From assembly GCA_012031035.1 (NCBI GenBank), contig JAAUUT010000012.1:1-64000 (forward strand): a stretch of 64,000 bases of DNA, in the 5' to 3' direction. How positions within the stretch are numbered: the first letter of the stretch is position 1; each line of letters opens with the position of its first letter. Positions 8,915-18,342 of this stretch are shown here, in pieces. The DNA comes from Candidatus Altimarinota bacterium. GTDB taxonomy: Bacteria; Cyanobacteriota; Cyanobacteriia; Cyanobacteriales; Microcystaceae. The notes beneath the pieces were generated by a model that worked only from the letters and a program-made list of their open reading frames with translations, did no database searches and was not told the origin of the DNA. The position numbers and the translations under genes are program-made.

Positions 8915-10848
8915 CTCCTTTGTAAATAATTGACGATTCCGCGAGCGATCGCCTCTGCCATTTGACGCTGATAGCCTGCATCTCTTAATTTGGGGTTATC
9001 TTCAACGCCAGTAACATAACCAGTTTCCACCAAAGCTGCTGGCATACTTGTCTTTCTGAGGACATAAAATCTCGCGCGTCTGACTCCGCGATCGCGCACG
9101 TTCACAGTCTGCAAGATACTGCGGTGAATGGCATCGGCTAAACTGCGATTGCCATAATAATAGACTTCTAGACCGTTAACATGAGAGCGTCCCCCACCGA
9201 CTGCATTGGCGTGAATGCTGACAAAAACCGTCGCTCGCGCTCGATTAGCCATGGCGGCGCGTCCTTGCAAGCTGACGAAATAATCGCTGTTGCGGGTCAT
9301 CATAACGCGCACGCCTTGTTGCTGTAGAGATTGCGTAACACTTTGAGAAATTGATAGTACGACATCTTTTTCTCGCAAGCCACCAATCCCGATCGCGCCG
9401 GGGTCTTTGCCGCCGTGTCCGGGGTCGATCACAACTAGCGTATTCGAGCGAGGAGCGACCGAGGAAGGAGGCGTTGAGGGGTAAGGAGCCGGATAAGGGT
9501 CGGGAGAGGGGAAAGAAGCTTGAGGCGGCGGCGGAACGGGAATAGTGACAGAATTTGAGTTGGGGTAGTTAGGGTTTGAGGAAGGCAAAGGCGAATTTCT
9601 CGGCGGCAAGCTAGCGCTAGACGATCGCAGTGCAGATAATGAGAGTGCTAGGGTGCGATCGCTACTTTGTTCTAGTTCTCCAAATTTAACGCCTAACGCT
9701 GGTTTGACGATAATGACGACGGTGTTATCTTCTTCTTGGCGCAGGCGCAATTGATAAATGGGACTCAATCTATCCAACTGCGGCCCGACAAAAGATTCTG
9801 ATAGTTGAGCGTTGGGAATGCGAATTTCGTAGGTTCCTTCTAAACGATTCCAGTTGCCATTCCCCTTGATATCGCGATCCGAGCGAACGATTAGCTGATT
9901 GTTGCTATCCAAATCTGCCGATTCGATGGTTGCTAGTTCGGATTCGGCATCTTCGTCATCTGTGTCGATCGCGATTGGCGATTGCGCGCGATCTACGGAA
10001 CTCATCCCTCCTTTGGGTAAAAGAATCAATCCGCCGAACCTGCTGTAAAGTGCTTGCCAATCGGGGCTATCTTTGCCGACATTGAGGGTAATTTGAGCAT
10101 CAGATGATGAGATTTGAGCGAATTCAATATTTTTAATGCCGTAACTGTTGACGGGAAATTGTTGTGAAATCAGACTATCGGGAAGCGTCGCATCATTGAG
10201 AGCAACTTCTATTTTTTGGCGATCGCGACTGCGCTCAATTTTAATCTTATTATTGTCCCCATCGCTGTCGAGTCGAACGAATAACCCGTTGCGCGTCACC
10301 TGAAAATCGTTCGATTCGAGTTGTTTGGGAGCCGCAGAACTCGAAATTGGTCGATAAGCAGTTTGGGAAGTATCGGGAGGTGGGGTGTCGATACTTTGAG
10401 GTAATTCGCTTTCTTGGGGAAATTCGGGGCGGGTTGGTTGGCTGGGAGTTGTATAGGTTACTCGTTCGGGTTCGGGGAGTTCTACCGTCCACTGAGTCGG
10501 CGATAAACCTCGAACTCGCACCTGTTGGGGATCGACAGTATAGCCTGGAGCTAGTTCGATTACGATACGAGTCGTTCCTGCGTCGAACTGTCCGACTCGC
10601 ACGCTTCTGACATGACCGCCATAGGATTGCCTGACGCTAGGACGACCGAGAGTAATGCCTGGAAGGTCGATCGCGACGCGAGAGGGATTGAAGATCAGTT
10701 GCGCTCTTGGTTGGACTCGTTCGTCCGTGCTAAAGAGCAGTTTGCTTTGGTTAGTCTCAAACCGCCAGAATAATAATTTTCCTGCTTCGGCCGGAGAGGC
10801 AAATAGCAAAAGGCTTATTGTACTTAGTAGTAGCCAGTAAACTTTCAC
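8911..10848 (-). CDS. amiC: N-acetylmuramoyl-L-alanine amidase with AMIN domain
   Basis: This 645-residue protein has a signal peptide (WLLLSTISLLLFASPAEA). An N-terminal AMIN domain follows (about 30-130, with AQLIFNPSRVAIDLPGI) and a second AMIN-like segment lies near 170-290. A Pro/Ser-rich linker (about 415-465) leads to an Amidase_3 catalytic domain (about 470-643), with zinc-ligand motifs VVIDPGHGGKDPGA and FVSIHANAV and the catalytic Glu in VETGYV. It cleaves the peptide from N-acetylmuramic acid in the periplasm. AmiC-type enzymes in filamentous cyanobacteria also drill septal nanopores. Here it stands alone, upstream of the lpt terminator. Confidence 0.9.
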   Translation of the reverse strand: MKVYWLLLSTISLLLFASPAEAGKLLFWRFETNQSKLLFSTDERVQPRAQLIFNPSRVAIDLPGITLGRPSVRQSYGGHVRSVRVGQFDAGTTRIVIELAPGYTVDPQQVRVRGLSPTQWTVELPEPERVTYTTPSQPTRPEFPQESELPQSIDTPPPDTSQTAYRPISSSAAPKQLESNDFQVTRNGLFVRLDSDGDNNKIKIERSRDRQKIEVALNDATLPDSLISQQFPVNSYGIKNIEFAQISSSDAQITLNVGKDSPDWQALYSRFGGLILLPKGGMSSVDRAQSPIAIDTDDEDAESELATIESADLDSNNQLIVRSDRDIKGNGNWNRLEGTYEIRIPNAQLSESFVGPQLDRLSPIYQLRLRQEEDNTVVIIVKPALGVKFGELEQSSDRTLALSLSALRSSSASLPPRNSPLPSSNPNYPNSNSVTIPVPPPPQASFPSPDPYPAPYPSTPPSSVAPRSNTLVVIDPGHGGKDPGAIGIGGLREKDVVLSISQSVTQSLQQQGVRVMMTRNSDYFVSLQGRAAMANRARATVFVSIHANAVGGGRSHVNGLEVYYYGNRSLADAIHRSILQTVNVRDRGVRRARFYVLRKTSMPAALVETGYVTGVEDNPKLRDAGYQRQMAEAIARGIVNYLQRR

Positions 10849-11039
10849 GGTCGTTGCTCCTGTTAAACGGCTGCGGCTTCAATAAACAAAGCTTAACCCC
10901 AACGTTTTTACCTATCAAGTCGAAAGGACGTAGATAGAAATAGTCAAGTTTCAACTTTAGCAGGAGAACTGCGATCGAGACAAAAGAGTAACTTGTTTCT
11001 CAAAGGCAGTTTCCATTCAATTAACAAAATTTAATTTGA

Positions 11040-12470
11040 CTATGGTTTTGGAGATGTTTCTATGGCTTCTGTCACGCCCTCCACCGCCTGGGCAGCTTCT
11101 GAGGGCTTAAAGACTACTCGCAGCAAAGGTGGCGCTAGAAAGGTGGTTGTAATCACCATCATGACGATCGCGGCTTCGGTTGGCTTGGAGAGCGCGCCGC
11201 TTGCCGAACCAACGCCGAGGAAAACTAACCCCACTTCGCCCCGTGGAATCATGCCGATTCCAATTGCCAGACGGTTAATGTCAGGTTGACCGAATACTGA
11301 CCAGCCCGTTACCACTTTACCGATAATTGCTACGGCGATCAAAAAGGTTGCTAGAATTAAACCTTCGCGATTGCTGGGAATGGCTGGATTGAGAACGCTA
11401 ACATCGGTTTTTGCCCCCACGCAGACAAAGAAGATAGGTACGAAAATATCTGCTACGGGAAGTATTTGCTTTTCGAGTTCTTCGCGCTTTTCCGTCTCAG
11501 CCAGCACTAAACCTGCGGCAAACGCTCCTAAGATAGCTTCGAGTTGTATGACTTGGGCGATATAGGAGAGAATATAGGCAAAAATGAGCGAGGTTAATAA
11601 CAACTGACCGCGAGTTTTGAGGCTATTGACTAAGCCAATAAAAAAGGGAGTTAAAAAACGCCCCAAAAGAATCGCACCGATGAGAAAGACTCCCGCACTA
11701 ATAATTAGGTAAATAACGTTACCAATTTCGATTTCTCCCGTTTTGACCAAACTGGCAACCACAGCTAAGACGATAATTCCTAAAACATCATCGAGGACGG
11801 CCGCGCCAATAATGATTTGACCTTCCGTCGAATTAAGGCGATCGATTTCTGAGAGGACTTTGGCGGTAATCCCGATGCTGGTTGCCGTTAAAGCCGCTCC
11901 TGCAAAAACGGCAGGAATGACGGGAAGATGGAATAAGTAAACGAGTCCTCCCGTACCTAAAGCAAAGGGCATTACAACCCCGACTACGGCGACTACTGCG
12001 GCTTGCGGCCCAACTCGAATCAATTCTTTGAGGTCGGATTCTAAACCAATTTCAAATAAAAGAATAATGACTCCGAGTTCTGATAGGACAGAAATGACTT
12101 CGCTTTGAGCCATAAAGACCGATTGTGCCCCTTCGGGAGTCAAGGCTGAGGTTGCTGTCAAAAACTGCATTAACAGCGAGTCGCCAGCATCTGCACCGCC
12201 TTCAGGAAAGACTAATATCTTCAGGGCAGAAACTCCCACTGCTACCCCGCCTAGTAATTCTCCTAAAACGGGAGGCAAGTTGAATCGATAACAAATTTCG
12301 CCGCCTAGTTTACTTGTAAAGTAGATGGCAACTAAACTAAGGAGTACGCCAGCAAGCACTAAAGCGCTATCTGCGGATTCGGTTTCTGTCGCGGCTGCCA
12401 GAATTGGCAGGTTATCCCAAATATTTGTAGTTAGTATATTCATCCCAATTGTCCAACCATAAGTTGGCAA
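11040..12470 (-). CDS. CPA2 family cation/proton antiporter (NhaS3-like)
   Basis: This 476-residue polytopic protein has about 12 membrane helices with the CPA2 motifs FNLPPVLGELLGGVAVG, IILLFEIGLESDL and GAAVLDDVLGIIVLA. The acidic DD pair of the last motif is the ion-binding site of Na+/H+ antiporters. It resembles Synechocystis NhaS3, a thylakoid-associated antiporter, but I cannot confirm orthology without alignment. An internal ATG at residue 10 could be the real start, since the first nine residues are polar and atypical. It is monocistronic here. Confidence 0.85.
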   Translation of the reverse strand: MPTYGWTIGMNILTTNIWDNLPILAAATETESADSALVLAGVLLSLVAIYFTSKLGGEICYRFNLPPVLGELLGGVAVGVSALKILVFPEGGADAGDSLLMQFLTATSALTPEGAQSVFMAQSEVISVLSELGVIILLFEIGLESDLKELIRVGPQAAVVAVVGVVMPFALGTGGLVYLFHLPVIPAVFAGAALTATSIGITAKVLSEIDRLNSTEGQIIIGAAVLDDVLGIIVLAVVASLVKTGEIEIGNVIYLIISAGVFLIGAILLGRFLTPFFIGLVNSLKTRGQLLLTSLIFAYILSYIAQVIQLEAILGAFAAGLVLAETEKREELEKQILPVADIFVPIFFVCVGAKTDVSVLNPAIPSNREGLILATFLIAVAIIGKVVTGWSVFGQPDINRLAIGIGMIPRGEVGLVFLGVGSASGALSKPTEAAIVMMVITTTFLAPPLLRVVFKPSEAAQAVEGVTEAIETSPKP

Positions 12471-12523
12471 AATTCGCTTTATCTACTCTACAAGCTTCTT
12501 TATTTAATTAGGCGATCGCGTAG

Positions 12524-12562
12524 ACAAGATCCGCTATCTAGTGAGGGCAATGCGGATCTTGT
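12524..12562. repeat. 11-bp perfect inverted repeat
   Basis: ACAAGATCCGC (12524-12534) and GCGGATCTTGT (12552-12562) enclose 17 nt. They lie in the 314-bp spacer between the antiporter gene and the TonB gene, both minus strand. There is no T tract, so it is a hairpin or protein-binding palindrome in the antiporter's upstream region. The rest of this spacer contains only HIP1 sites and the tonB-proximal stem-loop. Confidence 0.7.
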
Positions 12563-12728
12563 ATAAGACGAGGAATTATTCTAATTATCGTTTAGCGATC
12601 GCACCTTCCTAAAAGCGATCGCTCTCCATCAAGCTAACCTGCGAAGCACAGTTGACCAATTCAACAGCATATCCATTGCATTAATCCCTTTTATTTCTAG
12701 AATTGCGATCGCCAATTGCTAATTTAAA

Positions 12729-12765
12729 ATTGGCGATGGGGAGCGAATCTCCCAATCGCCCAATT
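12729..12765 (-). terminator. stem-loop downstream of the TonB-domain gene
   Basis: A near-perfect 16-bp stem (one bulge, one mismatch; GGCGAT...ATCGCC core with GGGAG/CTCCC) lies about 20 bp beyond the stop codon at 12785. On the minus strand it is followed by TTTTAAATT. It is probably the transcription terminator of that gene. Confidence 0.6.
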
Positions 12766-12784
12766 GTCACTTAAAAAGTTTCTT

Positions 12785-14122
12785 TTACTCTTTGGGAGGT
12801 GTTGGAGCCGCTAGCTGGCGCTGTCGCCGCGAAACTCGTCTATTACTCGTTCCATTTAGCTCTCGCCGCCGACGAACTGTAGATTGTCTGGCAGTATTCT
12901 TCGATACGACTGGTTGTTGCCGTTGTCGTCGAGTTGTTGTTGCTGCTCGATTTCTCGTTGAATTTGTTGCTACGCTACTGCGCCGTACTCGACGAGGGGC
13001 GGATGATGACGATCTATTATTGGAATTTGTGGCTACACTAGAGCGACGCGCTGGCCGATTAGTGGTCGCCGTGTTAGACGTGGTAGTTTTTTTGGATGAA
13101 GTAGCTACCCTCGATTGTTGCCTGGTAGTTGAAGCGCTCGCGCTGCTTGTTGCCGTCTCCATCTGCCGCCTAGATCTACCCGGTTGCACCGCAGTTGTCT
13201 GTTGCCTTCTTTGTTGTGCTTGGCGTTGTTTTGCAATTTCTTGAAGTTGACGGTGGCGATTGGAGCCTTCTATTGCATATTCTGTGCCTATTGTTACTCC
13301 TTGTCGTCCGCGCTGAGAGGGTTTTAATTTCCATTCACGCGCTTGTCTTATGGTAGCCTCATCTAAATCGTTATTGCCACTGGAACGAACAACGCGCACG
13401 TTAGTGACATTTCCTTGTTCGTCTGTATCGACAGCAACTTCTACTCTACCTTCTACACCATTTCGTCTTGCTTGTTCTGGATAGGCAGCATCGCACTCGC
13501 GGCAGGAAGCACGACCATCCCCAGAACCGTTAGAATCCCTGCGGCTACGTCTAATTTCTGTTGGCGGATTGGGCGCGATTGATCGGGTTGCAAAGGTTTC
13601 GCGTTTTTTTCGTCCGACGGTTGCAGTATTATCAAAAGCAATACCAGTGTTAGCTTCGTTACCTGTTAGTACTTCTTCTCTAGAAGCTTCGCTAGTTTCT
13701 GGACTACTGGTAGAAGGTTGCTCTGAAACAGTATTGTTGGGTGCGGGAGTGGGGTTTGGGGACAACCGAGATACTGAGTTTTCAATTGGTTTATCGGCAA
13801 TAGTTGTTTTCCTTGGTTCTTCCCGGACTGGTTGTCGTGGAGAAATAACCTCTTGCTTTTCAATTTCTTTTTTAACTGGCTGAGTCTTTTCGATTTTTTC
13901 TTCGGGCAATTTTGGGGTTTCTTGCGTCTGAGGTTCGATAAAAGTAATTTCAATCGGTTTATCTTCTTCTATTTGTGGCGTTAAAAATAAAAGATTACTA
14001 AGCCCAAAAGCTAGCATTCCGATATGTACGGTCAGTGAACCAATGAGACTGACAGCCAAAAAAGACTTTACCGATTGGATTTCTTTCTCTCGCTGCTCTG
14101 TGGCGGTATTAGAAAAATTCAT
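12785..14122 (-). CDS. TonB-domain envelope protein with long basic C-terminal tail
   Basis: This 445-residue protein has one membrane helix near residues 22-47 (FLAVSLIGSLTVHIGMLAFG). A Pro/Glu/Lys-rich spacer (about 55-190) follows, then a TonB C-terminal-type fold (about 205-290, AAYPEQARRNGVEGRVEVAV...DLDEATIRQAREWKLKPS). An unusual tail of about 155 residues rich in Arg, Ser, Thr and Gln completes it. TonB proteins pass proton-motive energy to outer-membrane receptors, and the TonB fold normally ends the protein. Here it is internal. No exbB/exbD or receptor gene is adjacent, so the substrate is unknown. Confidence 0.8.
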   Translation of the reverse strand: MNFSNTATEQREKEIQSVKSFLAVSLIGSLTVHIGMLAFGLSNLLFLTPQIEEDKPIEITFIEPQTQETPKLPEEKIEKTQPVKKEIEKQEVISPRQPVREEPRKTTIADKPIENSVSRLSPNPTPAPNNTVSEQPSTSSPETSEASREEVLTGNEANTGIAFDNTATVGRKKRETFATRSIAPNPPTEIRRSRRDSNGSGDGRASCRECDAAYPEQARRNGVEGRVEVAVDTDEQGNVTNVRVVRSSGNNDLDEATIRQAREWKLKPSQRGRQGVTIGTEYAIEGSNRHRQLQEIAKQRQAQQRRQQTTAVQPGRSRRQMETATSSASASTTRQQSRVATSSKKTTTSNTATTNRPARRSSVATNSNNRSSSSAPRRVRRSSVATNSTRNRAATTTRRQRQQPVVSKNTARQSTVRRRRELNGTSNRRVSRRQRQLAAPTPPKE

Positions 14123-14297
14123 AGCTAGTTGCTATTAGTTAGCAGTAACTAGACCAGGCTAAAACGTTTAGATAAGAAAGTCAAGTTGAAAAAGTTACAA
14201 CTTGCTAGAGTAGCGCCTATCAAAAAAAACATAGTTTTCTGGGGGTTCGATTTCTGCATTACTAATTTTCGATAGCTAGATAAAGATTTACAAGCCT

Positions 14298-15487
14298 TAA
14301 GCTGTCGCGTATTTAAACGACGTTAACAGAATTACCTTTGTTTTTTAACTTACGAGGCCATTTAATTGTTAATTCTCCTTCATTTAACAGTCGATGCAAT
14401 AAGAATTCTAACTCTTCAATTGAAGTAAAAAGTCGATTAGCAATATACTCTTTGCTTGAATGCCATACTAATTCAATCAAGTTATAATCAGGACTATATT
14501 CAGGCAAAAACTCTAAGTGTATGTTCGGCATCTCTTCTTCTATCTTCTTGAAGATCTCTTCTTTTTTATGAAAGCTAGCATTGTCTAAAATGATTACTAT
14601 TTTAGCTCCCTTTTCTCTAAAGTCTTTGACCTCATTTCCCGCTTCTACCCATTCTTTAATGAGTTCTTGGTAAAAGCATTTCATGACCTGATAAAAATTC
14701 TCTGCGTCTCCTTTTTTAATAAATTCTACCCATCTCTTTTTATCTGAATATCTTAATCCACCCATCACATTTACTCAACATTTTCTTCTATCTCCTATAA
14801 CCTTTCTTCGGGTTCCCTTAAGACACCAGTTTTTTCTTCTAATCACTCTTAAACTGAATCCAGACTCATCCCAAAACCATACCTGTAAATGCTCTGGATT
14901 TTTTTGAGTAATCCTCAAATATTCTTTTAGTTTCTTTTTAAATGCTTTTCTTTTTTCGATATCCCATTTCTCCTCTAGGCTAGATTTAGCCCAGAGGTAG
15001 ACGTACTTTTTTCTTGATAATATCCTTCTTATTTGCGAACTACTCAAAGTAATTCCTGTTTCTTTCTCAAGGTAAGTTGCCAGTCTATTTGCTGTCCATC
15101 TACCGAACTCATATCCCATTTCTTCAGGATTTTTTTCGATTGTTTTCAATAGTATCTGGATATATTCTTCTGTGGCTTTTATGTGATTGCCTTTCATTCT
15201 TTTATCTTTCAGGGTTTCCAGATTTTCGGCATCTCCGTGAACGCACCAATAGGATACTTTTTTGGTGCCACACCCCAAAAAATTTGCTATCTCTGCTTGA
15301 GTTTTTCCATCATTCAACAATAATAATACTAAAATTCTTTCTCTGATTTCTGAGTTTTCTTCTTCTTTTAAAGCTTTTTGCAATTTTTCTTTCTGCTCTG
15401 GCTTGAGATAATTCTTAGCTGGCATCTTGATTTATAATCTTTTTATTTGGATTTACATTATACGTCATTTGAATGCTGAACAGCTTA
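14298..15487 (-). mobile_element. IS630-family insertion sequence
   Basis: A transposase of the IS630/Tc1-mariner type lies between imperfect 26-bp inverted repeats at 14298-14323 and 15462-15487 (20 of 26 positions match, outermost bases TAAGCTGT). The element is bounded by TA on both sides, the expected target duplication, so the element proper is 14300-15485. The transposase has an in-frame stop. The right end reaches into the start of the PAP2 phosphatase gene. Confidence 0.85.
14313..15425 (-). pseudogene. IS630-family transposase, interrupted by an in-frame TGA
   Basis: The N-terminal part (14775-15425) has a helix-turn-helix region (KTQAEIANFLGCGTKKVSYW) and the first catalytic Asp in VWFWDESGFS. 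The C-terminal part (14313-14768) has the second Asp in IILDNASFHK and the Glu in PDYNLIELVW. Both are in the same frame and are separated only by TGA (14775-14777) and two codons. Homologues have a basic residue at this place (GDRRxxRVNVMGG pattern), so a CGA to TGA transition is the simplest origin. Unless the stop is suppressed, the DDE site is split and the copy is inactive. Confidence 0.85.
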
Positions 15488-16111
15488 TTATTTGGAGTTT
15501 ATTTTCCTTTACTAATTTTTGTCGAACTTGCCATAGCAGTCTGGCAAAATGGAGGTAGCTTATCGTGGGATATTTCAATTCTTTTAGCCATTCACCAAAT
15601 AGCCCAAACGCGACTCGATAGTTTTGCTGCTATGCTGACTGAGTTGGGGACATCTTGGGGTGTAGTTCCAGTGACAGCAATTATCGCGTTAATACTATTG
15701 TTGTTGAGACAGTGGCTACAGAGTCTTTATTTGCTGACTACCGTACTAGGAGGCTACGCCATTAGCGTCACTGTTAAGACCTTACTGCATCGAGCGCGTC
15801 CTAGTTTGTGGGAATTATCTTATCCCCTACCTTCAGATTATGCCTTTCCGAGCGGTCATGCCATGTCGAGTATGACTTTAGTGGTAGCTTTAATTGTTCT
15901 CTCGTGGGGAAGCCGTTGGAGTGCTTCGATCTCAATCTTTGGGACAATATTTGCAGTGGCGATTGGTTGGACGCGGATGTATTTAGGCGTTCATTTTCCT
16001 AGCGATGTTTTAGGCGGATGGATGCTGGCGATCGCGTGGGGAATAGGAGTTAGCTTATTATTAGGAATGAATTTTAGCCAAAAGAATTTGGATACTACAA
16101 ACAAAATTTGA
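15473..16111 (+). CDS. PAP2 superfamily phosphatase (membrane)
   Basis: This 212-residue protein has about five to six membrane helices and the full PAP2 signature: KTLLHRARP, PSGHAMSS and RMYLGVHFPSD. The conserved Lys, Arg, Ser, His and Asp of the phosphatase site are all present. Such enzymes dephosphorylate lipid phosphates, such as phosphatidic acid or undecaprenyl pyrophosphate. Its only plausible start, ATG at 15473, lies inside the right inverted repeat of the IS630 element. The first five codons are therefore IS-derived and the native start and promoter have been displaced. No ribosome-binding site is obvious. It converges with glmS. Confidence 0.85.
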   Translation: MLNSLLFGVYFPLLIFVELAIAVWQNGGSLSWDISILLAIHQIAQTRLDSFAAMLTELGTSWGVVPVTAIIALILLLLRQWLQSLYLLTTVLGGYAISVTVKTLLHRARPSLWELSYPLPSDYAFPSGHAMSSMTLVVALIVLSWGSRWSASISIFGTIFAVAIGWTRMYLGVHFPSDVLGGWMLAIAWGIGVSLLLGMNFSQKNLDTTNKI

Positions 16112-16157
16112 ACAAAACAGTTTGCTTTAATTTTGTCCGGCTACTGTCAACGAGCGA

Positions 16158-18059
16158 TTATTCAACCGTAACACTTTTGGCGAGGTTGCGCGGTTGATCG
16201 ACATCTAAACCGCGTCGTGCAGCAATATGATAAGCCAATAGTTGTAAAGGAATTACAGCTAAGATTGGAGACAATAATTCATCGACTGCTGGGATAGCTA
16301 ATAAATCGTCAAAAACCGAGTTTGCTTGCAAGTCAGTCATTGCCGTTACCCCCATCAATCGGGCATCGCGAGCTTTAGCCTCTTGGGCATTGGAGAGAAC
16401 TTTTTCATAGACGCTGCCTGGAGTTGCGATCGCGACAACTGGTACTTTAGAATCTAGTAGCGCGATGGGGCCGTGTTTCATCTCTCCTGCTGGGTAGCCT
16501 TCTGCATGGATGTAACTGATTTCTTTGAGTTTAAGCGCCCCTTCTAAAGCAATGGGGAAGTTAATTCCTCGTCCGATAAAGATAAAGTCTTGCGTTTCGG
16601 CAAAGTCGTGGGCGAGTTCTTCAATTAAAGGATCTTGCTTCTCCAAAAGGGTTTCTATCTGTCCTGGTAATTGGCGCAATCCTTCAATAATCGACTCAAA
16701 TTTTTCTAGGGAGAGCGTTTGACGGTGATAGGCTAGATCGAGTGCCAGGAAATAGAATCCCATCAATTGCGCGACAAAGCTTTTGGTTGCCGCTACGCCG
16801 ATTTCTATGCCTGCTTGGGTGTTAATAATGCGATCGACCATTCTAGCGAGGGTACTTTCAGGACGATTGGTAATACCGAGAATTTTGGGGGCATATTTGG
16901 CATCTAACCCAGAGCGACGCTGTTTTTCGGCTTCTAGGGCAGCTAGGGTATCTGCGGTTTCTCCCGACTGGGTAACGCCGATGGTGAGGGTATTGGCTAT
17001 AATTGGAGTCGGTGCGTAGCGAAATTCTGAGGCATATTGTACGAAAGTAGGGATACCTGCTAGCTGTTCGATCAGGTATTTACCCACTAAACTAGCGTGC
17101 CAACTCGTACCGCAAGCCAGGATTTGGATGTGTTCGAGATTGTTATAAAATTCTGGGGGAATGCCTAAATTAATCGGACTGTAATCTGGATTGTTTTGTG
17201 CGTGCCACTCAGGATTGAGATAGGTTTCTAGACAAGTGCGAACCACCCCAGGTTGTTCGTGAATTTCCTTGAGCATGAAGTGGCGAAAGCCCTGTTTCTC
17301 TACCGTTGTGGAAGTCCAATCGAGAAGGTGGGGCATTTTTTTGAGGCGCTTGCCTGCAAAGTCATAGACTTCTATTCCCAAGGGTGTAAGTCGGGCGATT
17401 TCTCCATTATCGAGGGGTAATACAGCGCGGGTATGAGCGACTAAGGCAGTAGCATCGGAGGCACAGAAAAATTCTCCTTGCCCGAATCCTACTATTAAGG
17501 GGGCTTGTTGGCGAGCAACGATTAATTCGTCGGGATAATCCGAAGATAAAACCGCGATCGCAAATGCTCCTTCTAGTCGATTTACTGCTTGTTGAACGGC
17601 TTTTAAAAAGGGACTTGGATGGCTTAAATCTTCTTCTATTTTCTCTGGTAACAACTCGGCAATTAGATGGGGAATGACTTCGGTATCGGTTTGAGAAACA
17701 AATTCATGCCCTTTGCTTTTGAGTTCTTCGCGTAACTCTTGATAGTTTTCAACAATTCCATTTTGAACGACGGCAACTCGTCCATCTGTATCCATGTGCG
17801 GATGGGCATTGTGTTCTTCTGGTTTGCCATGAGTTGCCCAGCGAGTATGTCCGATACCGATGCGAGCGGGATTGACTTCTCTAGCTACTTTTTCGCGTAA
17901 ATTATAAAGTTTTCCCTTGGCACGAGTACAGTGAAGCTTTCCTTCTATTACTGTGGCGACTCCAGCAGAATCATAACCTCGATATTCGAGCCTTTCTAAC
18001 CCTTCTAATAAGATATCTACTGCAACTTGAGTGCCAATGTAACCAACAATACCGCACAT
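16158..18059 (-). CDS. glmS: glutamine-fructose-6-phosphate aminotransferase (isomerizing)
   Basis: This is a 633-residue enzyme. The N-terminal class II amidotransferase domain begins MCGIVGYIG, with the catalytic Cys2 and HTRWATHG. Two SIS domains follow (CGTSWHASLVGKYLIEQL and GRGINFPIALEGALKLKEIS), with the C-terminal PRNLAKSVTVE motif. It makes glucosamine-6-phosphate for peptidoglycan and lipopolysaccharide. The start is fixed because Cys2 must be exposed after removal of Met1. No glmS ribozyme-like structure was recognised in the 283-bp upstream spacer. Confidence 0.97.
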   Translation of the reverse strand: MCGIVGYIGTQVAVDILLEGLERLEYRGYDSAGVATVIEGKLHCTRAKGKLYNLREKVAREVNPARIGIGHTRWATHGKPEEHNAHPHMDTDGRVAVVQNGIVENYQELREELKSKGHEFVSQTDTEVIPHLIAELLPEKIEEDLSHPSPFLKAVQQAVNRLEGAFAIAVLSSDYPDELIVARQQAPLIVGFGQGEFFCASDATALVAHTRAVLPLDNGEIARLTPLGIEVYDFAGKRLKKMPHLLDWTSTTVEKQGFRHFMLKEIHEQPGVVRTCLETYLNPEWHAQNNPDYSPINLGIPPEFYNNLEHIQILACGTSWHASLVGKYLIEQLAGIPTFVQYASEFRYAPTPIIANTLTIGVTQSGETADTLAALEAEKQRRSGLDAKYAPKILGITNRPESTLARMVDRIINTQAGIEIGVAATKSFVAQLMGFYFLALDLAYHRQTLSLEKFESIIEGLRQLPGQIETLLEKQDPLIEELAHDFAETQDFIFIGRGINFPIALEGALKLKEISYIHAEGYPAGEMKHGPIALLDSKVPVVAIATPGSVYEKVLSNAQEAKARDARLMGVTAMTDLQANSVFDDLLAIPAVDELLSPILAVIPLQLLAYHIAARRGLDVDQPRNLAKSVTVE

Positions 18060-18342
18060 GAGTTTTATTTATTAATGTATGGATAATTAGTTGTTAGCTA
18101 CCAGTGTAGCTGTTTGCTTTTGGATGTCAACGACCGAAAAATTTACCTTTTAGTTTCCTCTCGCTAAACTTGGTAAAGGGAATTAGGAAATAGTACAAAA
18201 CAAGACAGCGATCGCATTAGCATCTCATTTACGAAGAAAAAAGCCTGCTAAAATCTATAAACTTTTATCGTCAGTGGCACTAAAGCTTACCTGCAAAAAA
18301 TATGAACACATTTCGATACTATAAACTTAACCTTTTAATTTC

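Noticed and set aside
12792-13244. Long plus-strand open frame rich in Arg/Leu/Val opposite the TonB gene
   Set aside because: It is the mirror of the Arg/Ser-rich tail of the TonB-domain gene; composition is an artefact and there is no ribosome-binding site.
14775-14777. TGA recoded as selenocysteine in the transposase
   Set aside because: No selenocysteine insertion structure or sel genes are visible, and IS630 proteins have a basic residue there.
18060-18342. glmS ribozyme upstream of glmS
   Set aside because: No conserved pseudoknot-like arrangement could be seen; this ribozyme is typical of Firmicutes.
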